In this document: positions 33,178 through 43,600 of the stretch, in pieces | Position numbering within the stretch: position 1 is the first letter of the stretch | Layout: every line of letters starts with the position of its first letter | DNA from: Pseudeuparius sepicola | Taxonomy: Eukaryota; Arthropoda; Insecta; Coleoptera; Anthribidae | Assembly: GCA_963920635.1 (NCBI GenBank) | Contig: OY987298.1 | Coordinates: 80,795,454 to 80,859,453 of the forward strand | Length of the DNA stretch: 64,000 nt | Direction of reading: 5' to 3' | Notes under the pieces: model-generated | Seen by the model: the letters and a program-made list of their open reading frames with translations, nothing else | Database searches by the model: none | What the model was told of the DNA's origin: nothing | Position numbers and translations under genes: made by a program

Positions 33178-34467
33178 ATTTTATAGATATGTACAGGTGT
33201 CCCACCGACCTTTCTTAATTTCTTAATAGATCGCAAGTTGTAACAGATGTTTGGATGTGATTTTAGTTAGTATGCCTTTCTGGGGGCATTATGACGCGTA
33301 TATTGAAGTGGAACCGAATCCCACCGGGTTCGCCAAAAGATGCTATGGCCAGGGGCTGGCTAGGAAACTAGTTTACGGGTGAGTTAGTTATCGGACTTTA
33401 ATATGTTTCAAGAGGTTTCCCGGTCTTTTTTTATCTACCTTTTTCGTAAGGTTTTTATGCGCCCTACGCAGTTCTAAAAACTAATGTTGTGCCAATTAGA
33501 TTCGCACATTCCAAGTTTTTGTCCATTAGTTAATAAAGAATAGGCTCGCCTCGGGGTATTCTTAGGTAAGACCATGAAACGGTAAAGATGATAAGCTTAA
33601 TTTAATGTTAGGTATTCTTAGTTGCGTGTAAGAACACGTTGTCTTGTCCGCCTCCCCGGCTTCAATCGAATAAACTTGTGAATAAGGTACGAATATACGA
33701 AGGCCTGGAAGGGACACTCGCCTTTTTTTCTAGATTTGCTCCTAAAATTTCGACTTATAAGTCGAAACTTTAAAGCTTCGTACATGCTAACGGTACATGC
33801 CTTTGATTTTCTGAGGAATTTTCTTTTAGTTTCGCATAGTTTGTGAACAAATAAGACTCAGTTTTCCATATTAAGAACCCAGGATGACTCTCTAATCCAT
33901 ACCTTATTCTTATTACCATGAGACTAAATAAATCTATAAATCCTAATGCCATCTGAAAGGCATACCTACTGACTAAAATTACATACAAAAATCTGTCACT
34001 AACTCCCGATCTAGAATTGTAAGAATTGTAATTGTAAGAAAGTTTTTTGACATCATTGGGCGTCTAGTCATTATTATAAATTAGTTCTGTAGGTACCTAA
34101 TCGATCGGTTTTGAAAGAAATGTATAAAACAAAGTTTGCTTTGAATCTCGTTTTATGCATTTTTTTAAACTAGCAATCACCGAGCTAATTATTCGCAATT
34201 ACTGGGTGCCCAATGATTTAAAGAACTTTCTTGTGAATTACTTTTTTGAAGAAAGCAGTAATGGCGAAAACATCCACAAAACATATTTTTATTAGGTAGT
34301 TGAAGTCACCCGAGTTGTCCGCTTTTAATGTATAAATATACTAGTTTTACTGTATTCTTCTTATCCCTACATTCCACTGTGATCAAATTGTATATTTATT
34401 TATTTATTATTATTTTATATCAGATCAATAACCTTATTTCTGTTAAAGTTACCCTTGTCTAGAGATA
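33178..34467. mobile_element. Intergenic part of the 6.1-kb element, mostly a 787-bp MITE (33,227-34,013)
   Basis: The MITE has inverted ends of about 57 bp, starting TAGATCGCAAGTTGTAACAG on the left and TAGATCGGGAGTTAGTGAC (inverse) on the right, and including AGTATGCCTTTC. An end fragment of the same family is at 20,463. Outside it, TACAGGTGTCCCACCGACC at 33,192 resembles another MITE end, and 34,014-34,467 is AT-rich and unassigned. Confidence 0.7.
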
Positions 34468-35242
34468 TACAGAATGTGCCTATTGATTGGGGGCCACCCG
34501 AGAATATCTTTGAAAGAAAAAAAATGCTTTTTGATGGACCAACTTGATAGACTGTGGAAAAACCCATTCCAGAAGCATGGCCTATTACACTTTCCGAAGT
34601 ATTTTTAAAAACCAAAAAATTGCCGAAGCTTCTTTGGCTTTTTTTATTTCAGGAGTTACCAAAAGAATGTCTTAATGACGTCTGTGGGCAAAACTGACTG
34701 TTTTAAGCCTACTTTATCAGAATTTGAAAAAAATCCATGGTTTAATTTGTGCACTCTTAGCACTTAAAAATTACTCATTTATAGAGGGCGAACCAGAAAT
34801 TTTTTAAAATGTGCGATTTACCGATACCTCGCAAGAAATTTCCACGATTTGCAATGTACTATGTTGTAAAAAAATTAAATACATGAAAGTACAGCATTCG
34901 AGAGGCCACAGCCACTACAACAGTGAGCTTTTTTTTGGGCGCGTGCTAATAGAGCACCCACTAAACGGTGGCATATTTCTAAATTCTAATAATCAGTTTT
35001 CCCCACAAATTTCATTAGGAATTTTTTTTCGGTAACTCGAAACAAAAAAGTTGTAAGCCGAAGTTTTGGCTGTTTTCGTGTTTTTCAAAAATATCTGTGA
35101 GAATAGGCCATGGATCTCAAATGTGTTCTTATACCAAGCTAGCCTAAGAAAAGTATTTTTTCTTTCAAATAAAGTTCTCTGAAAAATGCATATTATTTGT
35201 CGAGATATTTTCAAGTGGCCCTCAATCAATAGACACCTTGTA
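34468..35242. mobile_element. 775-bp palindromic MITE between the two genes of the 6.1-kb element
   Basis: The ends are TACAGAATGTGCCTATTGAT and ATCAATAGACACCTTGTA. Arms pair through AAACTGACTGTTTTAAGCC-like and GCCGAAGCTTCTTTGGC-like blocks with their complements near 34,990-35,070. The centre is related to the palindrome at 14,985-15,300. Confidence 0.85.
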
Positions 35243-35434
35243 TATTAACAATACTCTTAATAAATTAACGTCATAAAAAGGCAAATTTATTAGTAGTATA
35301 ATAGTTTGTGCTTATAATGAAAAGCAATAACAAGATATTTCAATAAAACTGATTTGATATTATCGGTAGTCTGCGTATTTTTTAAAATTGTTGTCACAAA
35401 ATTACCTAGTTCAAATAAAAATAACAACAGTGAT

Positions 35435-36859
35435 TTAAATCAATGTTTTATTTAAAATTATTGGAAAAATATTTTTTTTCCAAAATTCTTCAGCGGCGCT
35501 AATAACAACCTCTATAGACTTAATATCCGATTGTACTTCAAATATTGTCACTTCATGGTCCTCTTCAAAACTAGGACTTGCAACACAGAACAATCCTTTT
35601 CTTCGCTTACACATCAGCATTTGTAACTGAATTTGACACATATATTTAATTTGCGTGTCTCTATTTTCCTTTATGTAATTTTTTACTGTTTCGTTCTTAC
35701 TGTTGTTCGTTCTGGTGTTGCTCCTAACAAAGGATATTCTGTATTTAAAAATAGTCCCATGTGTTTAATTTTGATATTTTTTTGCTCACCACCACATCTA
35801 GCACTGCACTTTCCAACCTGAATTGCCTTTGTAGTCAGTATATTGCTTGCTCCAAGTATTGATTCCACAAGCAAACCTTCGCTGGTTTGACAACGACTTA
35901 CTTCGAACAATTTTGAGGCTGTTATTCGTGCATACCTTAGTTCATAACGTACTTTTCGATTGTTTGCTTGTTTCTAAAGGCACTTTATGGCAAACCTCCA
36001 TTTCCATATTACTTTGGCAAAATGTAATAAAATCGTCTGCACTATACACTGTGGCACTGGCAAAATATTCATTCACTAAATAATGAAGAGTCAATTTTTT
36101 TACATCTGACGGGTCCAGAAAATATTTCAATAAAAGTGCTTCACTTTGAACGTTGCTGCCACAGTCTACAACTTTTTGCAAAAAACCATCTGCGTCATTG
36201 CTGTCAGACTCACTGTCACTTTTTTCACACCCTAAATACTTGGCTTTTATATATTTTAGAGAAGTACCAACTTGTGAAAGTTTTGGTTTCTTCCAATAAC
36301 ATTCAACAGACGTTGGACTTTTTTCATCGTTTCGACGCAGAAGCCAAAACAAGAAAGCAACGGCATGCTTGCATCCACCTACAAAGAAAATAGAATGGTT
36401 TTATTATGCAGTGATAAAACTTTCATATAAGTAAATATATATTATTATAATAAACAGAAGAACATACCTTGGGCTGCAGCGAAATCCTCACACTGGCAAT
36501 TTTCAATGACGTCATTCATTTCGTCTATTGTGGCAGTAATGTGATAATCTTTATTACGTACTTGATGCTCAGGGCATATGCGTGCTTTTAAAATGCACTT
36601 GTTATTCGAGTCCCTTCGAATTTGTACATATCCTATAGCATCATCATCATAACCGGCTTTCGCTGCCCTACATAATCGAAATATTGATATTGTAATAAAC
36701 AGTTCATAATATACTTTGAGCATTATAATACCTTTCAGTTTTCACCCCTTTTATTTCAGCACTTAAATAGTCCACATTTTTGGCAAAAAAGTTTTGCAGC
36801 ATAACATAGCTCACTTCCGGTAAATTTTCGGATGAGGCTTCACTAAAACCACTATTCAT
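35435..36859 (-). pseudogene. SWIM zinc-finger and YqaJ-like exonuclease protein of the 6.1-kb element
   Basis: Minus-strand ATG at 36,859 starts MNSGFSEASSENLPEVSYVM. After an intron, residues YDDDAIGYVQIRRDSNN and KARICPEHQVRNKDYH follow, then NCQCEDFAAAQ joined across a second intron to GGCKHAVAFLFWLLRRND. This gives CxC...CxH, a SWIM finger. Introns have GTATT/GTATG donors and TTATGTAG/TTTTGTAG acceptors. After a frameshift near 35,945, residues FEVSRCQTSEGLLVESILGA and GLFLNTEYPLLGATPE match the YqaJ fold (G-[AS]-[ST]-P-D-like motif, here with E for D). 35,641-35,435 gives YQIQLQM-like and EEFWKKNIFP blocks. Frameshifts make it non-functional. Confidence 0.8.
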
Positions 36860-37376
36860 TTTCACAAACTCAAGTGGCAAAACGCAAGAAAATGTATGAA
36901 GGAAAACACAGAAAGAAAATATAAATAACGAAAACGACTCTTGGAATAAATAACAACAATAACTTTTAAAATTTAAATAACTTATTAAACACCAATAGGA
37001 CCTTGCTTAAAAAACACAGATTAAAGATAGGTTATTTTAGAAAATTATTAGCTGACTTCAAAGACTTCTTCTTCACGAGAGCTGGGCACAGGGCAGCCAA
37101 CCCATGAATTCTGACCACAAAATATAAAGGTTAGGTTAGGTGTGTTGTTCTGACAAGAAGTCCCACCAACATAAATCTGAAATGAAATGCGCATGCACGC
37201 CTTGTGACGTCAAGGCTTAAGGGCGTAGTTTCTTAGAAAAGAATGGAAAATAGTAACTTTTTAAATCGGCCTATCTCTATAAATAAGAATGAATAAAATT
37301 TTTTAAAATAAACAATGGTCATCTTTTGATGTGCTTAATTCAATGAAATAATAAAAAAAATCATGAAACGACCCTA

Positions 37377-37433
37377 TTGGAGGCAATTTTTAATTGTATA
37401 AATCCCGATAGTTTATTGATTAGCAAAGGTTAA
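37377..37433 (+). pseudogene. P-like transposase, last 18 codons, after the nested element
   Basis: The frame reads LEAIFNCINPDSLLISKG followed by TAA. It continues the tail that stops at 31,243 (MMSHMQE), as the LE.IF...N motif is expected there in THAP9-type proteins. This confirms that the 6.1-kb element landed in the transposase gene. Confidence 0.7.
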
Positions 37434-37898
37434 AGGGTAAATTGTTAAGCAGAAATTAAAAAAATATATTTTGTAAGTAGAGTAATGTATTTTCGGTTAA
37501 AACAGTTGAACAAAGCTAACTAGAAAACGGAAAATTTTATTAATTACATAATATAATTTTAATTAATAAAATATGATTTTGTTTCATGTAAACAGTATTA
37601 AATTTCTTAAAATAAAGGCTTTTTAAAATTTGGCTTGTATTTTCCACTACCACGATATATATGTATATTGCCTCCAAAAAATATAAAAAATATATTCTGC
37701 AAAATCACAGTATTCTACCATTGCCCTGTCTCAAAAAATACAGTGATTATTACATTTTACATTGTAGCCTTAAAAATTGCCTTTTTATTATTTTTTCAAT
37801 TTCTATCTTTTATTTATATTTTTTAATAATTACAATGTACCTATATCATCGGTATTTATTTTTTACTTATGGCGACTGCTATTCTGTTATTATCTTGG
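37434..37898. other. AT-rich 3' part of the P-like element
   Basis: Two overlapping frames (37,635-37,939) are hydrophobic and AT-driven; no motif is recognised. Confidence 0.4.
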
Positions 37899-38396
37899 AA
37901 CACAGAAGATTTTTAGTACCTGTAAATAATTATAAATAATAAATGATGTTTAGTGGCATATCAGGTAAAGGATATCAATTGAAAAAAATGCACTCCAGCC
38001 GGGACTTGAACCCGGGACTCCTACTGTGGCCGTAGGCACTTTAACCAACTAAGCTACCGGAGATATGGGTTCCATCGGCTAGGTGTTATTTATTCCAATT
38101 GATATATAGTTAGTAGCGGTGAGATGTAGAAGACTTCGGCGTCTTCTACAGCTACTAGAAGGGGTTAGAGGGTGTAGGGAAACCATTCATTATTGTTGGT
38201 TATGTAAACTTCCTATTTGTTCTTCCACCCACAATATTCGACATATAGCGACTTATTGCAAGTATCGAACGTGGAAATTCTAACCTACAATGTCAAAGCC
38301 AGAATATGAAACACAGAAGATTTTTAGTACCTGTAATAATTATAAATAATAAATGATGTTTAGTGGCATATCAGGTAAAGGATATCAATTGAAAAA
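37899..38396 (-). repeat. tRNA-like block flanked by 87-bp direct repeats
   Basis: The text from AACACAGAAGATTTTTAGTA to GATATCAATTGAAAAA occurs at 37,899-37,985 and again at 38,311-38,396 with one small deletion. Between them are the tRNA-like sequence and about 250 bp that include a perfect hairpin TGTAGAAGAC-TTCGGC-GTCTTCTACA (38,124-38,149). The repeats are too long for an ordinary target duplication, so either a segmental duplication or an unusual insertion is implied. Confidence 0.75.
37992..38062 (-). tRNA. tRNA-like cloverleaf, anticodon-loop CCA but U33 missing; probably tRNA-derived
   Basis: On the minus strand the acceptor CTCCGGT can pair fully with GCTGGAG (two G-T pairs). The D region has TAGCTTAGTTGG (A box). 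The anticodon stem CCTAC/GTAGG closes a 7-base loop GGCCACA, and the T arm CCGGGTTCAAGTCCCGG is perfect (B box). Position 33 of the loop is G where U is nearly universal, and the anticodon would be CCA (Trp). The fold is well kept, yet the odd loop argues for a SINE head or pseudogene rather than a used tRNA-Trp. Confidence 0.5.
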
Positions 38397-38756
38397 CCTT
38401 GTCAATTTTCGTTGTTATTGATTATTTTTATTTCCTTCGTAAGAAGAAATAAACTTTAAGTTATTTACCTGCACTAGGGAAGTCCCTACAGTCCATATTA
38501 TTATATCGTTGCATTATCTTTGTGTTAAAAAATAAAAATGCGTACCCTATTGACAATTTTCATAATTTATTATAATGTTTTTAAATTAGTGGTATGTTCT
38601 AAATCATGTTAACTAATACAACATTAATTTACGGATACATAACGAAATATTCCATTAAATTCCATTAAAATTCAAATCATCCGCTCCGCGTGACGTCATG
38701 CACAGAGCCGGACGAAATTGTGACACCGACCTACCATACCTTTATATTCTTTGTCT

Positions 38757-40268
38757 TCATCTATGCTGAACCAACACTATATTAAAGACCTGTGCATAGC
38801 GCTGTTTCAAGCGATGGCCACTGGCGCCACACGACGAAACAAATTTACACGGTGGTTTAATGTTAAAACACAATTTTTGCAGAACCTTTTATAAAATAAA
38901 AACATGCAAATTTGTCTGTTACAACTAATTTAATATCCAAAATAAAATAAAATATTTGTTTGTTATGTCCCTCTAATTTGACAAGTTTGCATGGCATATT
39001 TCCATACATTTTAAGAAAAGCGAGTTTAACAAGCAAGCAAGAGCATTTGGTACCTTTTGGTTTGAAATGAAGTCCATGGCTAATTGTAGTGTAAGTAAGC
39101 ATAAAACGCATTAGATTTTTCAGTTTCTTCTTTATATATGGAGGACTATTATTGGTTCGCTTTAAAGCTATAAACAAAATTTTCTATTTGCATTCTTGCA
39201 TACGTTACAAAATACTCTTCCAAAATGATATCTAGAATTTTCGCTTCTTCAGCTGGTTGATCAGATCATCCCATAATTCCAAAATAGTGTTTATTCTTCT
39301 GTAATTCACAGAATGGTCTGTGTAGTGTGCATACCATTTTCTTCATGTGCATGGAAATTTCATGTTATCACAAAGAAATCTATAAAAGCTGTGTTAGTAG
39401 GATAAAACTGCTAAATACTGGACGCAAAGACAATTCGTTACCGTAAAAAGAAGGCAAATCGTAATAAAGCTGGATATTTAAAATTTGGGACATTTTAAAC
39501 GTCAGTAACTGACATACCAATAACCATAGAATACCCCCCCCCCTATAACAATATAGTGAATATTTAACACGGCGTTGTGTAAGATTAACACCGTGTTGTG
39601 TAACTGTTACACGCAATTTGGTCAAAATGGTGTAATTTAATTTATTTGATATTTAAGATCCCAAGTAGCATCGATAAAAACCTATATCGCCACTTCGAAC
39701 GAGTGGCCATTACGTAATCCCCACTAAATCTACAACTTTGCAGTAAGATATACTTTATTTTCTACGAAAATAGTGGTAATCACGTCCATTTCACCGCTAG
39801 TAGTCACTAGGTACATAGTTTAATAACTTTTTAGTGGTGCTTAAAGTGTTTGGAACGTCGTGGTTACTACCGAAAATTTCCTTAACGTTTTTATACTTTC
39901 AAAGCGGAAAATAGAAGTGGCGGCGATTAAACTGTATCACTAAAATATATCTTCGCAGTGGCGACAACTTTAGCGTGCGCGTGATAGTGGCACGTTTGGT
40001 CACCTCTACTAAACCTTGAAAGTGGCGAAACTTGTTGGTGATAACTAGTGGTCATCGCCAAATTTTTGCCACTTGTAGAAGAGATCTTTACGTTCGCATA
40101 TGACATCAAATCCACTACAAAGTTATCACTACCATCAAAATTCACTATGTAGTGACCGTCACTATCAAGTGCGGCTTCCTTGATGTTTTGTTGTATGCGC
40201 GTGCATATTTCTGCTAACGCGGTGTCAATGTGGTGATTGTGTGCAGTGTTCATTCTTTGAATTAATTA
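38757..40268. other. Interval with unrecognised open frames
   Basis: On the minus strand, 39,395 to 39,160 reads MHMKKMVCTLHRPFCELQ and, past a TGA, EEAKILDIILEEYFVTYARM. The next frame, 39,177-38,863, is also open. These look protein-like but I do not recognise the family. A 108-codon frame at 40,253-39,927 starts MNTAHNHHIDTALAEICTRI. Its DNA is rich in AGTGG and CCACT words, so it may be repeat-derived. A C11 run lies at 39,535-39,545. Confidence 0.4.
39584..39648 (+). repeat. Dispersed repeat, copy 1 (TTAACACCGTGTTGTGTAAC)
   Basis: This 65-bp stretch, including TTACACGCAATTTGGTCAAA, recurs as a direct copy at 48,049-48,113. The element it belongs to is not defined. Confidence 0.7.
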
Positions 40269-40679
40269 TACAGGGTGTTTCTAAGTTATGGTGCCAACGT
40301 AATATGACAGGTAGAAAATGTAATTTTGAACAAAAAGTTTCCTATAAACATGGGTCCGAAAATGCATAATAAAAAAGTTACAGGGTCATAAATGTACAGT
40401 TTAAGAAACGTTTTTCGCAAAAACTTCTACAAAAGTTATGCAATTTAAATGAAACTTGGTGCAGTCCAGTAGTCGCTGACGTGCAACAATTTCGTGTAAA
40501 AACAATTTATTCCCATCGCCCAGAGGCGGAGGGGCCGGGTAGCTCAATGGGTTTTATTCTCATAACTTTTTTGATGTTATCTGTTTGGTCTTGCAGGTTC
40601 ATCATTTTAGTGCATCTTTTCATTTTGCAACAAAAGTGTACTCTTGTTCCATTGCGATAAAATCAACCGTTTGCGTTGA

Positions 40680-43600
40680 AATGGACTAATACACCACTTT
40701 TTTTTATTTGCTCATCGGATAGTATTGGGTGAGATATACTTGCTGTATTTTTTTTTAATTTTTTTTTCGCCCCCGTTTTGCCGCAATTAATTTTTAAAGT
40801 TCAATATACGTAACTACCTGTTGGATTTTATTTTTCCCTAAATTTACCGCCATGGCACCAGGTTTGGCAACGCCGCACCTCAAGCCCAAGCTGTCAGCCT
40901 GCGAGAACATAAACATAACTTTAAAAGAAATGGCTTGTGGCATATGGGACAAAATGCCTTGGTAATTGGCAACACCAAACTAGTTTCCAATATCTAATGG
41001 AAATTGTGTATGGGTCTTTCGGACCTATTTTGTGGCGTCACAAATCGGAATATCGGATCCCGCGGCCCCGCGTGTTTTACAAGCTTTTATTTTTTGATTT
41101 GAACTATTTTCACCATTTATTCTAATAATCCATGACGGAAATGAACCATTCTATTTTGCTGAGGAAAATGCTGGGAACACTAGGTATTGGTATTGATAAT
41201 TCGGACGTTATGCTGGTTGGTTTACAAAACTTTTTTTTATTGGAAACAAGTCAATTTTATCTATAAAACGACACAATTCGTAAGTACCTAACTGAACTTG
41301 CACAAATTAGATATCTAGACTTGCTGATATATTAAAGACAATAAAGAACCAACCAGGTGTAACATTTTAGCTGACGATTTTAGATTAGTGGCTCTGCCAA
41401 ACGATTTTTTACTTGTTATCAACATGACACATGTCTTTATGGACGCTTCTGTTGTGAAGCTATTTATTCTGTGCTAGTGTTAATCAACAGCATTGATTGG
41501 TTATAAACTAAACGGAGAAAAGTCAACCCAATAGACGTCAAGCACTTACCTGGTCCGAATATAAAAAATTTATTACTTTAATTTCATGAGCCCTTACTTA
41601 CAGAATTAAATTAGTAGTTAGACCAGCATCGGTTCAAAAATGTAACGCTAGAATATTGGAGAAGGTGCCAGTTCTTGGTGATGTTAGAAATATAACATGT
41701 AAAACGCAATAAAGCCAAGTTTTCAGTCGAAAAACTCTATTGTCATAGCTTGAACTATTTTAGACCCATTTAGGTAAATTATATTGTGATTGCCGAAGCA
41801 TCCTCATAAAAAATGACATAAGTAATTCTTTAGAATTTTTTCATATATTTTTTCTGGAAAATAAATTTTCATAAGCATTATTTTGTGATTTGTGTGTGGT
41901 TAATGGAAGTTAAAAATAAAAAAATATAATGCAGCAGCCGGCCAAAAATTAAGATTTGTTTAATTTGCAAGAAAAAAAAACATTATTTTGCATTCTATGG
42001 CAAAACCCCAAATAAGTTATCTATTAAATTTAGTGAAAATATTCCAAAATCAAATAATACAGCTTTCATGTCGCATGCACAGAGTGTAACAAACTGGATG
42101 TTTTTTTGGGGGGGTTTCTTCTAAAGATAGACAAAGAGTAGGTGGGTGTACTGTGCTCGATTTTTGAGGGCAGTGGAAAGCAGTTGAATCTCAAAATCTC
42201 GATTCGTTTTGGAGGTTCAGGGCATTTTTAGTTTTTTAACATGTCAAACAGTCCCTCCTTGTAATACGTTTCGATTTTTGCCAAAAATCTTCCTTCATAC
42301 TACTCCAAGTATGTCGGTATGTCTTTGTCAACTAAATCCTGTAAGGTAGACTTTCATATTTTTTTATTGCACCTGTGTTGACTTTTTCCAATATAACAAT
42401 CTACTGATGTTGTCCATGATTCTTCGCTATTTCCAGGAAGTTAGCAAAGAAAAGCAATACCTTGCTTACATTCATCTAAAATAAGTTTTCCATTAATATG
42501 TACCTACCTGCAAAAATTTTACAAGCGTACTTAGTTCTATTATTAGTTGACAAAGTTAATGTCACTAGTGCAGAAAAGTACAACTTTCCGCATCAAAATG
42601 GATGCGACAAAGTGTACTACTACGGACTTAATTACTTTCATACAAGAAAAAAATACCAGCAAAAAGTAGTCATTGACGGTCAGCACTTGATATCGAATGA
42701 AACTCTGCTGTCGAACTTGCATTGTCTTTAGATAATTTAAATTAGTTCTGAATCATGGTTTTCACATGTAGATATCAATGATCGTTTTTACAAACGCATG
42801 ATTTCTTGTTTTGATAATCGATTTCAACATTGGGGTGTGCGACACCCCCACGCCCCCTCCCCCATATTTTAACTATACACGGAAAAAAATTGATAATAAA
42901 AGTTATTAAAAAAATAATATTAATTAATGTAAATTTTAATACTCTATAGGACCAACATCTGGTATAATAGTAGTTACAATAATTTTGCTTTAGCATTTTT
43001 AATATAATATATTATCTTTTCTTTTATATATTAAAGGATTCCTATATATTTGATATTATACGTTTCTCATGTATTTTACTATCCTATTTACTAACGTACC
43101 TATATAATTTTTTTATGTTATAATATATTAAACAGTTATTATACTATTTAATACTGTTTACTAACAATACCATTAAGGTTTAAAATAAATAATAGTAAAA
43201 GAGGGATATAGATATTATTTCTTTTAATATACTTTATTATAATCTCCCGTAACTTTTATTACATTTTCGAGTAGTCTCTATTAGCCGGTTTAATAAGAAA
43301 TATAATTCATTATAATACAGTCTACAAAGTTTAGTTAACATTTTTGTTGAAATAGATGTAGATATTTTATTTGGTGTATTACATAATGATAATAAAAATT
43401 AATATTGTACCGAATCTCAACAATCACAGACCAAACTCGTTGTCTTGGTTACCAACTTTATTGTTTAGCCTTTTCAAAAATCACAAATGAACTTGTCAGA
43501 TTACTGACACTGTCCAAGAATATTCTTTCTGCTCCAAAATTCGCACAAAATCGCTTTCTAACCTTTCAACTTTCCTTGGCCCAATTCCCAGGGCTTATAT

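Larger units (their letters stand above)
31246..37374 (+). mobile_element. 6.1-kb THAP/DDE plus YqaJ DNA transposon (ISL2EU/IS4EU-like), nested in the P element
   Basis: The ends are GGGTCGTT at 31,246 and AACGACCC at 37,374, each flanked by TA. Subterminal sequences pair as GTGACGTCAC then AGGCGTGCATGCGC on the left (about 31,416-31,442) and the inverse on the right (37,186-37,212). It holds two convergent genes: a THAP-DDE_Tnp_4 transposase on plus and a SWIM/YqaJ protein on minus. A two-gene layout with a YqaJ-type nuclease and a 2-bp duplication is, from memory, that of ISL2EU (IS4EU) elements. Kolobok is an alternative but should show TTAA. Both genes are broken. Confidence 0.75.
29206..38756 (+). 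mobile_element. P-like (THAP9-type) DNA transposon, dead and interrupted
   Basis: Plus-strand fragments at 29,360-31,243 and 37,377-37,433 make up a P/THAP9-type transposase in the right order. Outer limits are inferred from inverted similarity: ACAAAGAAAAGAAAGTAT and TCATCACGCGGAGC on the left (29,215-29,275), and the inverse of ACAAAGAATATAAAGGTAT and TGACGTCACGCGGAGC on the right (38,690-38,754). A clean 8-bp target duplication could not be fixed, so the ends are good to about 20 bp. Without the nested 6.1-kb element and the repeat-flanked tRNA-like block it would be about 3 kb. Confidence 0.7.

Noticed and set aside
37635..37939. Hydrophobic frames that might suggest a membrane protein
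   Set aside because: Composition follows from AT-rich DNA, the two frames overlap in different phases and there is no start context or homology to support a gene.
37992..38062. Functional tRNA-Trp gene
   Set aside because: The cloverleaf is good but U33 is replaced by G and the locus is inside duplicated repeat sequence, so a tRNA-derived element is more likely.
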